A DNA stretch of 64,000 nt from Winogradskyella arenosi (GTDB taxonomy: Bacteria; Bacteroidota; Bacteroidia; Flavobacteriales; Flavobacteriaceae), in the NCBI RefSeq assembly GCF_003337305.1, contig NZ_QPJO01000001.1:372001-436000 (forward strand). The letters are read 5' to 3'. The notes beneath the pieces are model-generated. The model ran no database searches and had not been told where the DNA came from. It worked only from the letters and a program-made list of their open reading frames with translations. Positions 44,723 to 53,951 of the stretch are shown here, in pieces (the stretch's first letter is position 1; the number at the start of each line of letters is the position of its first letter). Position numbers and translations under genes: made by a program.

Positions 44723-45382
44723 ATGCATATTCATAACCTTTCTGAAACCCCTTCGATTTTAAATACTTTTATGTCAGAATTACGTGACGAAACCATACAA
44801 AAAGACAGTATGCGATTTCGTAGAAATATTGAACGTATTGGTGAAATTATGGGGTATGAATTGAGTAAATCACTTCAATATGATGCTGAAACAATACAGA
44901 CACCATTAGGGAAATCTGAAACGGTGTTACATCGTAAAGACATTGTACTTTGCTCTATCTTAAGGGCTGGTGTTCCGCTTCATGATGGTTTACTAAATTA
45001 CTTTGATGCCGCAGAGAATGCTTTTATTTCAGCTTACAGACAGCATAAACATGACCCTGAGAGTTTTGAAATTATTGTTGAATATTTAGCCTGCCCTAGT
45101 TTGGAAGGCAAAACCTTAATCCTAGCCGACCCAATGTTGGCAACCGGGCAATCTATGGTGGCTACCTTTGAAGCTCTTAAACCTTTTGGAACACCTAAAG
45201 CTATCCATCTCGTCAGTGTTATTGGCGCACAACCAGGTGTCGATTTTGTCTCTAAAGCCTTTGACCAAGAGGTACACCTTTGGATTGCTGCAATTGATGA
45301 GAAACTAAACGATAAGGGCTATATTATTCCGGGCTTAGGAGATGCTGGAGATTTAGCGTTTGGGAATAAATTACAGCATTAA
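44723..45382 (+). CDS. upp: Uracil phosphoribosyltransferase
   Basis: Converts uracil and PRPP to UMP in pyrimidine salvage. The 219-aa protein shows the PRPP loop LADPMLATGQSM (about 132-143, canonical DPMLATG) and the C-terminal uracil-binding YIIPGLGDAGD. Its stop overlaps the 3' end of the convergent DUF6427 gene by 12 bp (45371-45382), leaving no separate terminator between the two. Confidence 0.95.
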   Translation: MHIHNLSETPSILNTFMSELRDETIQKDSMRFRRNIERIGEIMGYELSKSLQYDAETIQTPLGKSETVLHRKDIVLCSILRAGVPLHDGLLNYFDAAENAFISAYRQHKHDPESFEIIVEYLACPSLEGKTLILADPMLATGQSMVATFEALKPFGTPKAIHLVSVIGAQPGVDFVSKAFDQEVHLWIAAIDEKLNDKGYIIPGLGDAGDLAFGNKLQH

Positions 45383-46288
45383 ACCAATTATGGGAACCAC
45401 AATTAAAAGGCCTACAAAAACTTCTTTAAACCAACGTTCCGAAATCATTTCCATATAGTTGGCCATTACAATAGCAAAAGGGGCCAACAAAAAGAGAAAC
45501 TCACTTCCGTTTTTAATCGGGGCGATAAGCGCTATTAATACCGCGATTACAGAAGCCCAAGCGATTAAAAAATAAGACGGTTTTAGTTTTTTATTTTTAT
45601 CAGGAATCATTCTGAAATAATAAAAAAGCGCCCATACCAACAAACTAAATAAAATGGTGAGTTTTAGAATGCTCTCCCTACTGTTGTAAGCGGTAAAGTC
45701 TAAGCTTGCATAACGCTCAAAATCGGACGGATTAAAGTAAACATCGTAGAAAACAATATTATAAGCCATCAGTAAAATTAGTGCTGTAGCCATCCCCGTA
45801 AAAGGAATGATAACATTTTTAATATCGTTCTGCGCGTAATAAATTAAAGCCACAAGAATCAAAGCAAAAAACAAGATGGCCCAAAAGTAAAATAAGGCCG
45901 CGATGCCAATCCAAAAGGCCGCATCAAACAATTTTTTCTTAATATGTAATTTAGAATGCAGGCTTATAAGGCGTCTTAGCGCAAAGATTACAAACAAATT
46001 AGAGAGCAGTAAATCGGTATGTTTTAAAGCCTCTGGCAGTAGTCCAACAAGCAGACCAAACGTCATAATAGCATAACTATTACGTTGTGTAAGATTGTTT
46101 TTGGAAACAATAAAATCGAGCAAAAAAACTAAAAACAAGGTTAAGAACCACTTAAACAGCACCGCAAGACCACTTTGCATATTAGATAGCATTGCGCTGT
46201 AATTAGTAAGTACAAAAAGTATACTTACGTAAACGGCAACTATAATAAAGTTTATAGGTTTAGATTTACTAAAAACACTTGTAATCAT
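45371..46288 (-). CDS. DUF6427-like integral membrane protein
   Basis: A 305-aa protein with about nine membrane helices over its whole length and no catalytic motif noticed. In Flavobacteriia, genes of this kind are found next to upp and purD, as here. Function unknown. Convergent with upp with a 12-bp overlap. Confidence 0.7.
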   Translation of the reverse strand: MITSVFSKSKPINFIIVAVYVSILFVLTNYSAMLSNMQSGLAVLFKWFLTLFLVFLLDFIVSKNNLTQRNSYAIMTFGLLVGLLPEALKHTDLLLSNLFVIFALRRLISLHSKLHIKKKLFDAAFWIGIAALFYFWAILFFALILVALIYYAQNDIKNVIIPFTGMATALILLMAYNIVFYDVYFNPSDFERYASLDFTAYNSRESILKLTILFSLLVWALFYYFRMIPDKNKKLKPSYFLIAWASVIAVLIALIAPIKNGSEFLFLLAPFAIVMANYMEMISERWFKEVFVGLLIVVPIIGLML

Positions 46289-46414
46289 AGCGTAATTCTT
46301 ATAGGTATACTAGGGGTTGGTGTTGCGCGCATAGACTTAAACCTTACTTATTCTGAATAAAACGATGCCATAAAAAATGTATAGAGCCAATAATAACAGT
46401 CTGATTTCTTTTTG

Positions 46415-46422
46415 TATTTTTG
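46415..46422 (+). promoter_or_regulatory. Candidate -7 element of the DUF6341 gene
   Basis: TATTTTTG fits TAnnTTTG and is 55 bp before the start codon; the -33 is not clear. Confidence 0.35.
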
Positions 46423-46477
46423 CTCTTCAAATCTCAAATATATAACCAACTTAGAATTGGTGTAAATTTATAAAGTT

Positions 46478-46705
46478 ATGAAAGATTTCTTTTACGCAAT
46501 ACAAGATTTATTTGTTAATGTGCTACTTGCACCGCTTGATGGCTTAAGAGCACTTGAGTTAGAAAACTGGTTTTCTGCAAACATTTTAAACTGGCTTTTT
46601 ATGGCTATTGGTGTTGTTGCTTTTGTTTATTGGATGTTACAATTGAAGAAATTCAATGATAATAACGAAGAAAATAAAAGTATTTCTTCGCACTCATACC
46701 TTTAA
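46478..46705 (+). CDS. Small DUF6341-like membrane protein
   Basis: A 75-aa protein with an amphipathic N-terminus and one membrane helix (about 33-53, ILNWLFMAIGVVAFVYWMLQL), then an N/E/K-rich tail. The motif FVNVLLAPLDGLRALELENWFSANILNWLF is characteristic of a short Flavobacteriia-specific family. Function unknown; position beside purD and DUF6427 is shared in related genomes by recollection. Confidence 0.65.
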   Translation: MKDFFYAIQDLFVNVLLAPLDGLRALELENWFSANILNWLFMAIGVVAFVYWMLQLKKFNDNNEENKSISSHSYL

Positions 46706-46724
46706 TAGTTTCCTTATTACAGTA

Positions 46725-46806
46725 AAAGAACTTTGATTTCCGTACTTAATTAAAGCAGTAATAGAAGATCTATTAGTGTTTTAGTATACGGCAACCAAAG
46801 TTCTTT
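46725..46806. terminator. Nested palindrome between DUF6341 gene and purD
   Basis: An 82-bp inverted structure: outer arms AAAGAACTTTG (46725-46735) / CAAAGTTCTTT (46796-46806), middle CCGTA / TACGG, inner TAATAGA (46759-46765) / TCTATTA (46769-46775). It lies between convergent genes and could terminate both, but it is longer and more structured than ordinary terminators. Confidence 0.55.
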
Positions 46807-46830
46807 ATATAATAACAATTGGGTTGATTT

Positions 46831-48102
46831 TTATAAATCGAACCCAATATCTTTACGATAATACATCTTATCAAAATGTAGATTTTCTATACTTTGGTAA
46901 GATTTTTTTATGGCCTCATTGTAGGTATCCCCATAAGATGTAATAGCCATTACACGACCACCAGAAGTCACTGTTTTTCCTTCTTTAGAGATAGCCCCCG
47001 CATGGAAAGCAATAGAATCTGTAAGCGTCTCTACTCCGGTAATTTCTTTACCTTTTTCGTAGGCTTCCGGATATCCACCAGAAACTAGCATTACAGTTGT
47101 AGCTGCGCGCTCATCAATAGTAATTGTAACGTCTTTTAGCGTTTGGTTAGCCATAGCCTCAAAAACCTCAACGATATCCGTTTTTAAACGCGGTAATACA
47201 ACTTCGGTTTCAGGATCCCCCATTCTAACGTTATATTCAATAACCTTAGGGTCGTCTCCTACCTTAATTAAACCGATAAATATAAATCCGACATACGGTA
47301 AGTTATCTTTCTTTAAACCTTCTACTGTAGGTTTTACGATTTGATTTTCAATTTTATCTAAAAAGGCCTCCGTTGCAAAAGGTACTGGCGATATAGCTCC
47401 CATTCCTCCTGTATTAAGTCCGGTATCTCCTTCTCCAATACGTTTATAATCTTTAGCCGTTGGTAATACTTTGTAATCTTTACCATCGGTTAAAACAAAA
47501 CAACTTAATTCAATACCATCTAAAAACTCTTCAATAACAACTTTAGTACTTGCCTCGCCGAACTTAGCATCAACAAGCATACTTTTTAATTCAGCTTTAG
47601 CGTCGTCTAAATCATTAAGGATAAGTACCCCTTTACCTGCTGCTAAACCATCTGCTTTTAAAACGTAAGGTGGTTTTAGGGTTTCTAAAAATTTATATCC
47701 CGCTTCTACGTTCGCTTTTGTAAAGCTTTCATAAGCCGCAGTAGGAATATTATGACGCATCATAAATTCTTTAGCAAACTCTTTACTTCCTTCTAATTCT
47801 GCAGCCGCTTGTTGTGGTCCAATAACCGCCACGCCTTTAAGGGCTTCATCTTGTAGAAAAAAATCGTGAATACCTTGTACTAAAGGATCTTCAGGACCTA
47901 CCACAACGATATTGATTTTGTGTTCTAAAACAGCCACTTTAATGGCTTCAAAATCAGTAACACCAATATTAAGATTGGTGGCAATAGCCTCTGTTCCCGA
48001 GTTTCCTGGCGCTACAAAAAGCCCTTTACAACGGTTACTTTGCGCAATTTTCCATGCAAATGTGTGTTCTCTTCCTCCAGAACCTAATACTAAAATATTC
48101 AT
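46831..48102 (-). CDS. purD: Phosphoribosylamine--glycine ligase
   Basis: Second step of purine synthesis, forming glycinamide ribonucleotide with ATP. The 423-aa protein has the N-terminal LVLGSGGREHTFAWKI, the ATP-grasp segments (KADGLAAGKGVLIL, MLVDAKFGEASTKVVIEEFLDGIELSCFVLTDG) and the metal site EYNVRMGDPETEVVLPRL. Start at ATG 48102, divergent from the CapK-like gene. Confidence 0.97.
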   Translation of the reverse strand: MNILVLGSGGREHTFAWKIAQSNRCKGLFVAPGNSGTEAIATNLNIGVTDFEAIKVAVLEHKINIVVVGPEDPLVQGIHDFFLQDEALKGVAVIGPQQAAAELEGSKEFAKEFMMRHNIPTAAYESFTKANVEAGYKFLETLKPPYVLKADGLAAGKGVLILNDLDDAKAELKSMLVDAKFGEASTKVVIEEFLDGIELSCFVLTDGKDYKVLPTAKDYKRIGEGDTGLNTGGMGAISPVPFATEAFLDKIENQIVKPTVEGLKKDNLPYVGFIFIGLIKVGDDPKVIEYNVRMGDPETEVVLPRLKTDIVEVFEAMANQTLKDVTITIDERAATTVMLVSGGYPEAYEKGKEITGVETLTDSIAFHAGAISKEGKTVTSGGRVMAITSYGDTYNEAIKKSYQSIENLHFDKMYYRKDIGFDL

Positions 48103-48185
48103 CCTAAAAATTGTTTCAGCAAAAATAATTGGTTTTAAGTTTAAAAAGCAATTATTTTACGGAAACCTTAAAGCCAAAAACAACA

Positions 48186-49493
48186 TTGCGATTATTCGAT
48201 TTATCATTACAACTCAATGGCTTTAATATCCAAAAGGCGAAGTCTGTATTATCTACAATTCAGGCCAAAAGTGATAAGGACTTTCAATTGTATGTTGAAG
48301 ACCAGAAAAAGGCCATTATTTTATACCATTTAGCGCATAATCCATTTTATAAAACTTTAGGAAAAGCCATTGATGTTGAAGATTGGGATACGGTACCTAT
48401 TTTAACAAAACGCCATCTACAGCATCCACTAGAACAACGATTAAGTACGGACTACACCCCTGACACTGTATACAAAAACAAAACCTCAGGAAGTTCTGGA
48501 GATCCCTTTATTTTTGCAAAAGATAAATGGTGCCACGCTCTTACTTGGGCCGAAATAATGAATCGTTTTGGTTGGTATGGCATTGATTTTAATCACTCTA
48601 AACAGGCGCGTTTTTATGGCATTCCTTTAGATAAAAAAGGCTATTATAAGGAACGTCTAAAGGATTATTTTAGTAACCGCTATCGATTTTCCGTTTTCGA
48701 TTTAAGCGATACGGCTTTTGAAAAGGCTTTGAGCAAATTTCAAGTGACACATTTTAATTTTATAAACGGTTATACTAGCGCTATTGTTCAGTTTGCGAAA
48801 TTTTTAAAGCGCAAAAACATCATTTTGAAAAGGGTTTGCCCTAGTTTACAAGCTTGTATTGTAACGTCTGAAATGTTATTTGATGCCGATAAGGAATTAT
48901 TAGAAACCCAATTTGGACTGCCGGTAATTAATGAGTACGGAGCTTCCGAATTAGATTTGATTGCTTTTCAGAACCCACAAAACGAATGGCAGGTTAATAG
49001 CGAAACGTTATTGGTAGAAATTTTAGATGTTAACAATAAGGTTTTACCTTACGGAGAAGAAGGCCGAGTGGTCATTACCTCTTTATACAATAAAGCCCAT
49101 CCTTTTATTAGATACGATTTAGGTGATATAGGTATTTTATCTGAAGAAAGTACCTTAAGAAAGCCTATCCTAAAGAAACTCACCGGAAGAACCAACAGTA
49201 TTGTGGTACTGCCTAGTGGTAAAAAAGCCGCAGGATTGACTTTTTATTACATTACCAAAAGTGTTATTGAAGATGATGGTAATGTGTCTGAATTCATTGT
49301 AGAACAAACTCTCATAGATCATTTTATAATTAGATATGTAAGTGTGGAAGCCCTAAAACCGGATAAAAAGGATAAAATCACTTCTGAAATAAAACGTTAT
49401 TTAGAAAGTGGTATTAAAGTTAGTTTTGAGCGTGTCCCTCAGCTGAAACGCACGAAAGCAGGGAAATTAAAACAGTTTATTTCTAAGCTGTAG
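48186..49493 (+). CDS. CapK-like phenylacetate-CoA ligase family protein
   Basis: An adenylate-forming enzyme of the PaaK/CapK branch found in polysaccharide loci. The start is probably TTG at 48186 (LRLFDLSLQLNGF, the usual family N-terminus), since no in-frame ATG fits; the frame extends back to TTG 48129. Visible motifs: P-loop-like NKTSGSSGDPFIFAKD (about 98-113), YGASELD (about 255-261), and the RYDLGDIG segment before the C-terminal domain. Acyl substrate unknown; such proteins may activate carboxylates for polymer modification. It is convergent with the GT2 gene, overlapping by 11 bp. A second member lies at 55389. Confidence 0.8.
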   Translation: MRLFDLSLQLNGFNIQKAKSVLSTIQAKSDKDFQLYVEDQKKAIILYHLAHNPFYKTLGKAIDVEDWDTVPILTKRHLQHPLEQRLSTDYTPDTVYKNKTSGSSGDPFIFAKDKWCHALTWAEIMNRFGWYGIDFNHSKQARFYGIPLDKKGYYKERLKDYFSNRYRFSVFDLSDTAFEKALSKFQVTHFNFINGYTSAIVQFAKFLKRKNIILKRVCPSLQACIVTSEMLFDADKELLETQFGLPVINEYGASELDLIAFQNPQNEWQVNSETLLVEILDVNNKVLPYGEEGRVVITSLYNKAHPFIRYDLGDIGILSEESTLRKPILKKLTGRTNSIVVLPSGKKAAGLTFYYITKSVIEDDGNVSEFIVEQTLIDHFIIRYVSVEALKPDKKDKITSEIKRYLESGIKVSFERVPQLKRTKAGKLKQFISKL

Positions 49494-50253
49494 CTTTGAT
49501 TAAACGCTTTTTAACCAATAAATGCTCGTATAAAAATAATATTAAGTAAAGCGTAGATTTCAGAAAAGGAAAGCCCAATCCTTTACGATACACATTGAAG
49601 TTATGCTTTACCAAGTTTAGCTTATTTGAAGATAGGGATCCCTCGGAAATACGATAATACGCTAAGGTTTCTTGATGTCCAAGAGCTGGTTTATCACTTC
49701 GGCGTAAGGCCTCTAACCAAAGCAACCAATCTTGACGTTTTTTTAAATCTTTCGTATAGATTTTGCCTAGTTTTTCGGTATTATACATTCCCGTTAAATT
49801 TCCAATATAATTAGCTTTCAATAACTTACCATAAGACAAATGCTTTAAAGCGAACACTTTTTTATGTAAGGATTGACTTTTAGCGTCAATCCACGCGTAG
49901 CTTCCGAAGCTAACATCGGTTTTATTGTGCCATAAATCTTCAACTTGCACTTGTAATTTATGGGGTTTCCATAAGTCATCAGCATCTAAAAAAGCGATAT
50001 AAGCACCTTGGGCGTTTTTGGTACCGAGATTTCTTGCTGACGCGGCTCCTGCGTTATGTTTGTGTGTAAATAACCGAATCCTCTTATCGGTAAGGAACGG
50101 CTTTAAAACAGCGTTAATCCTGTCTGAAGAGGCATCATCCACTAAGATTAACTCCCAATTTGTATAAGACTGTGCTAAGACACTTTCAATGGTTTCTGCA
50201 ATAACATGAGCGTTATTGTATACAGGCGTTATGATGGAAACTAATGGTTGCAT
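49483..50253 (-). CDS. Glycosyltransferase family 2
   Basis: A 256-aa cytosolic, membrane-associated transferase of the GT-A fold: VSIITPVYNNAHVIAETIESVLAQSY at the start, the WELILVDDASSD Asp pair, and DADDLWKPHK (DxD-type motif with catalytic ligand). Likely adds a sugar to the undecaprenyl-linked polysaccharide unit. Gene is 8 bp before the first sugar transferase gene and in the same direction. Confidence 0.92.
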   Translation of the reverse strand: MQPLVSIITPVYNNAHVIAETIESVLAQSYTNWELILVDDASSDRINAVLKPFLTDKRIRLFTHKHNAGAASARNLGTKNAQGAYIAFLDADDLWKPHKLQVQVEDLWHNKTDVSFGSYAWIDAKSQSLHKKVFALKHLSYGKLLKANYIGNLTGMYNTEKLGKIYTKDLKKRQDWLLWLEALRRSDKPALGHQETLAYYRISEGSLSSNKLNLVKHNFNVYRKGLGFPFLKSTLYLILFLYEHLLVKKRLIKATA

Positions 50254-50261
50254 AAATGGTT

Positions 50262-51671
50262 TTAATACGCCTTTTCGTCACCTTTAATCATATTGATTAA
50301 AGTCTGGAAAATAATTTTTAAGTCTAAGAGCGGTGACCAATTTTCGATATAAAATATATCGTATTTAATTCTATTAATAATATCCTTATCGCGTTTAATT
50401 TCACCTCTATAACCTTTAATTTGCGCTAATCCCGTGACTCCTGGTTTGACATTATGTCTAAAAATAAAATTGTATTTATTAATCTTTTTAGAATAGTCTT
50501 CAGTGTAGGAAAGCATATGAGGCCTTGGTCCTACCACCGACATATCGCCCTTTAGCACATTAATAAATTGAGGCAACTCATCAATACTAGTTCTTCTTAT
50601 AAATTTACCAATAACTGTAAGTCGTTTATCATTTTCTTTTACATAAGTGCCTTTTTGCTCTTTCGTTTCAGTTAAAGATCGGTACTTGTAGCAAGTAAAG
50701 GGGTGGTAATTGATCCCTGTTCTTTTGTGTTTAAAGAATAAAGGTCCTTTAGATTCTAATTTTATTAATAGGAATAAAATGACCGAAACCCAAGACAGTA
50801 CAAAAACAATCATCAGTAAGGAAAACACAATATCAAAAGTACGTTTTAAAAACTTATTGATGTCGTTATTCAAAGCTACATCTTGTATAGACAAGACCGG
50901 TATATAATTGTAATAATCGGTTTTAAAGCGCTTTGTAAAGAGCTTTTTGGTATCTGGAATAAACTTAATATTACAATGGTTCAGGTTAGCGTACCTGACA
51001 TACTCGTTAATTTCGGGTTCCGTTAAATCTGAAATGGAACAATAAATCTCATCAATATTGTCTGTATTCGATTTTAAGTACTTAAAGCTGTCTTTTATAG
51101 TACCGGTAGTCTTATTGCTCTTAGTGTCGCTAAAAATGGCTTTAATATGGTATCCTAGATCTTTTTTCTTAAAGACTTTTTTTAATTCATTAACGCTATT
51201 ACCACTTCCTATTAAGATGATGTTTCTTTGATTTCCGCTTAAGTATACCCTAAAGTATTTGAGCACGTAATACGTAAGCAGTTTCATAAAACTGATGGCC
51301 AAAAAGACTAATAACAGATATTTTAACGTAATAGAGGCTTCTATATTGATACTTCTAAATAATCCTTCGAAGGCAAATACCAATATAGCGTATACGAGAA
51401 ATTGTTTTATGATAAGCGATAAAATATTGAGTACGGAAGTGTACCTATAGACTTTATAAAATTTTAAAAACTGTGTGGATAGCAACCAGAATACAATAGA
51501 GTAGAAAAGGTAAAGGAAATTTTTATTGTTTAAGAATTCTATTGAAAAAAAATAAAGCCCTTGACGGTTAAAATTAAGCAGGTATAACGCAAAAACATTG
51601 ATAACAAGAAGATCGTAAATCATTAAAAGAGGCCGCAGTAGCCATGAATATCTTCCTCTTATAAATTCCAT
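50262..51671 (-). CDS. Polyprenyl-phosphate phosphoglycosyl transferase (WcaJ type)
   Basis: Starts polysaccharide synthesis by moving a sugar 1-phosphate to undecaprenyl phosphate. The 469-aa protein has five N-terminal membrane helices (about 13-130), a CoA-binding-like domain (about 145-245, NIILIGSGNSVNELK) and the catalytic region (about 278-469) with KRTFDIVFS, the metal/catalytic block HKRTGI, GPLFFK, DELPQFINVLKGDMSVVGPRP and KPGVTGLAQIKGYRGE. It is about 450 residues long like its neighbour, with which it shares most features, so the pair is a tandem duplication. Confidence 0.9.
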   Translation of the reverse strand: MEFIRGRYSWLLRPLLMIYDLLVINVFALYLLNFNRQGLYFFSIEFLNNKNFLYLFYSIVFWLLSTQFLKFYKVYRYTSVLNILSLIIKQFLVYAILVFAFEGLFRSINIEASITLKYLLLVFLAISFMKLLTYYVLKYFRVYLSGNQRNIILIGSGNSVNELKKVFKKKDLGYHIKAIFSDTKSNKTTGTIKDSFKYLKSNTDNIDEIYCSISDLTEPEINEYVRYANLNHCNIKFIPDTKKLFTKRFKTDYYNYIPVLSIQDVALNNDINKFLKRTFDIVFSLLMIVFVLSWVSVILFLLIKLESKGPLFFKHKRTGINYHPFTCYKYRSLTETKEQKGTYVKENDKRLTVIGKFIRRTSIDELPQFINVLKGDMSVVGPRPHMLSYTEDYSKKINKYNFIFRHNVKPGVTGLAQIKGYRGEIKRDKDIINRIKYDIFYIENWSPLLDLKIIFQTLINMIKGDEKAY

Positions 51672-51754
51672 ATCTAATTGCCCTTACTCTAGGGTTATTT
51701 TGTTTTTTTAACTGATCTCTATTGGAAAGGAATTGATTTGATTTAGCGCTAAGC

Positions 51755-53110
51755 CTAATAAGCTTTATCTTCTCCTTTTACGGCATTGACAAAGGTCTGA
51801 ATGATGATTTTGATATCTAAAAGTAAGGACCAGTTTTCGATATAAAAAATATCATATCTCACACGGCCTATAATATCTTTATCCGTTTCTACCTCACCTC
51901 TAAATCCACTTGTTTGTGCTAAACCTGTAATCCCTGGCTTTACAAAATGTCTCACCATAAATTTGTCAATTTTCTTAGCGTATAACGTCGTATGACTCAC
52001 CATATGTGGTCTAGGTCCTACTACAGACATATCGCCAAAAAGCACATTAAAAAACTGAGGCAATTCATCTATACTTGTTTTTCTGATAAATTTCCCCACC
52101 TTAGTAACCCTTTGGTCTCCCCTAGTGGCTTGGTTAGCATGTGCATCTTTATTAGGCATCATTGACCTAAATTTATAACAATCAAATTCCTTATAATTAA
52201 ATCCGTTTCTAGTTTGTTTAAAAAATACTGTTCCCCGAGATTCTAATTTAATTAATATCGCAATAATGGGGGTTAACCATGAGAGTATCAATATAATCAC
52301 TAAAGAAGAAAACAGAATATCAAATCCTCGTTTTATAAAGGTGTTTACTGAATCTTCTAAGGGAATATTTCTTAACGTAAGAACCGGGATGTAATCATAA
52401 TATTCGTAACGCAGTTTTTTGGAATAAATTTCCTTACTGTCTGGAATAAATTTTAAAATCTTAAGATTATTATCAGCGAAATTTACAATATCTGCAATTT
52501 GGCCATTGGTAAGTTCTGAAATAGAACAATAAATTTCATCGATATCTTCAGCTAATACATATTGAAAACACTCTTTTAAAGTGTTTGTTTTATGTTTCAG
52601 GTTGAAGGTCTTTTTGTGCAAATAACCGTATTCTGGATTTTTATTAAAAAAGTTATTTAAAGCTAGAGTTTTCTTATTCAGCCCTATGATTACTGTTTTT
52701 CTATAATTACCACCAAAAGAGGTTCTATACTTTTGCAATAGATAATAAATGGTGAACTTAAAAATTGAGATCAGTATAAAGCACAGTATGGTATAAATGA
52801 CAATCGGCTTTGGATATATAAGCAGCTCGTGGTACAAGCCCGAAAAGGCAAAAACAACGAGTAAAAATAGAATGTATTGCCTTACTATAAGGGATAAAAT
52901 ATTTACGGGACGTGTATATCTATACACCTCATAAAAACGAGAGTAAACGGATAATAAAAACCAACTTATGGAGATGATAATAAAAAATACCGTTGGGTCA
53001 TTACTTTTAAATAAGTATAAAGCCGCTACACCATTAATGATAATTAAATCAATAATGTATGAAATAGGTCTTAAATATCCGGAATATCGGCCTTGTTTGA
53101 ATAAACTCAA
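51755..53110 (-). CDS. Polyprenyl-phosphate phosphoglycosyl transferase, second copy
   Basis: A 451-aa protein with the same layout: N-terminal membrane helices (GRYSGYLRPISYIIDLIIINGV), CoA-binding-like domain (TVIIGLNKKTLALNNF), and the catalytic region KRGFDILFSSLVIILILSW, FFKQTRNGFNYKEF, DELPQFFNVLFGDMSVVGPRPHM, KPGITGLAQTSGFRGE. Start is TTG at 53110. It precedes its paralogue by 83 bp. Which of the two starts the main polymer is not clear; they may use different sugars. Confidence 0.9.
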   Translation of the reverse strand: MSLFKQGRYSGYLRPISYIIDLIIINGVAALYLFKSNDPTVFFIIISISWFLLSVYSRFYEVYRYTRPVNILSLIVRQYILFLLVVFAFSGLYHELLIYPKPIVIYTILCFILISIFKFTIYYLLQKYRTSFGGNYRKTVIIGLNKKTLALNNFFNKNPEYGYLHKKTFNLKHKTNTLKECFQYVLAEDIDEIYCSISELTNGQIADIVNFADNNLKILKFIPDSKEIYSKKLRYEYYDYIPVLTLRNIPLEDSVNTFIKRGFDILFSSLVIILILSWLTPIIAILIKLESRGTVFFKQTRNGFNYKEFDCYKFRSMMPNKDAHANQATRGDQRVTKVGKFIRKTSIDELPQFFNVLFGDMSVVGPRPHMVSHTTLYAKKIDKFMVRHFVKPGITGLAQTSGFRGEVETDKDIIGRVRYDIFYIENWSLLLDIKIIIQTFVNAVKGEDKAY

Positions 53111-53213
53111 TTCTTAAATTTTATTATCTAACGTTTTAAATGTAAGCCAACCTATCTAAACTTATAAGTCAACACCTTAAAATATTTATTGAACAATTAA
53201 TTTGAAGCTTCTA

Positions 53214-53951
53214 TTAGGTTAACTTTTCTTTCAGGACTAAATATATAAATTTTGAATTACCAACTAAATAACGCTTCCACATCCGCTTAGGTTCTTGAGC
53301 AAACCTATAAAACCATTCTAAACCGTAATTCTGCATCCAAATGGGAGCACGTTTTACTTTACCAGAAACAACATCGAAGCTCCCTCCTACACCCATAATA
53401 AAGTTGACGTTTTTAAGTAAAACCTTGTTATCATATAAAAAGTTTTCTTTAGTTGGAGAACTAATTGCTACGAAAAGCATATTCGCACCACTTTGGGCTA
53501 TTTCCCTTGCTATATCTTGCTCTTCTTCTTTTTTAAAGTATCCATTTCTATATCCTGCAATAATATCAGGAGAGTACGTTGACGAATATTTATTAACTAC
53601 AGATTTTACGATTTCTTCTTTAGCACCGAAGAAAAAGATTTTATATTTTTTTTTGTGCGCTAATTCCACCAAATTAACCATAAGATCAATACCTGCTACC
53701 CGCTCTTTTAAAGGCTTCCCAAGGGTTTTAGAGGCCCACACAACGGCTTGCCCATCGGCATTAATTAAATCACTCTCATTAACGCTTTGTCGGAGTTGTA
53801 AATCTGTTTGCATCGCAACGATCTTCCCAGCATTTACAACGACATGATGAATTTGTTGATTAGCATCAATGGATCTCTCTACCAAATCCAAAGTTTCTAC
53901 CATGGAGAGGTTATCTACCTCTGTATTTAAAAATTTATGTCTATTCATCAT
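53214..53951 (-). CDS. WecG/TagA/CpsF-family glycosyltransferase (GT26)
   Basis: A 245-aa inverting transferase that typically moves N-acetylmannosamine or its uronate to a lipid-linked GlcNAc. Visible: INADGQAVVWASK (family DG site), RVAGIDLMVNLVELA, FFFGAKEE, IIAGYRNGYFKKEE, VAISSPTKENF and the PIWMQNYGLEWFYRFAQEPKRMWKRYL C-terminal signature. The UDP-ManNAc dehydrogenase-like gene at the right edge fits a ManNAcA-containing polymer. It overlaps the next gene by 11 bp. Confidence 0.9.
   Translation of the reverse strand: MMNRHKFLNTEVDNLSMVETLDLVERSIDANQQIHHVVVNAGKIVAMQTDLQLRQSVNESDLINADGQAVVWASKTLGKPLKERVAGIDLMVNLVELAHKKKYKIFFFGAKEEIVKSVVNKYSSTYSPDIIAGYRNGYFKKEEEQDIAREIAQSGANMLFVAISSPTKENFLYDNKVLLKNVNFIMGVGGSFDVVSGKVKRAPIWMQNYGLEWFYRFAQEPKRMWKRYLVGNSKFIYLVLKEKLT

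Noticed and set aside
53341..53847. 168-codon plus-strand frame opposite the WecG-type gene
   Set aside because: Long but antisense to a well-conserved glycosyltransferase; composition is that of a shadow frame.
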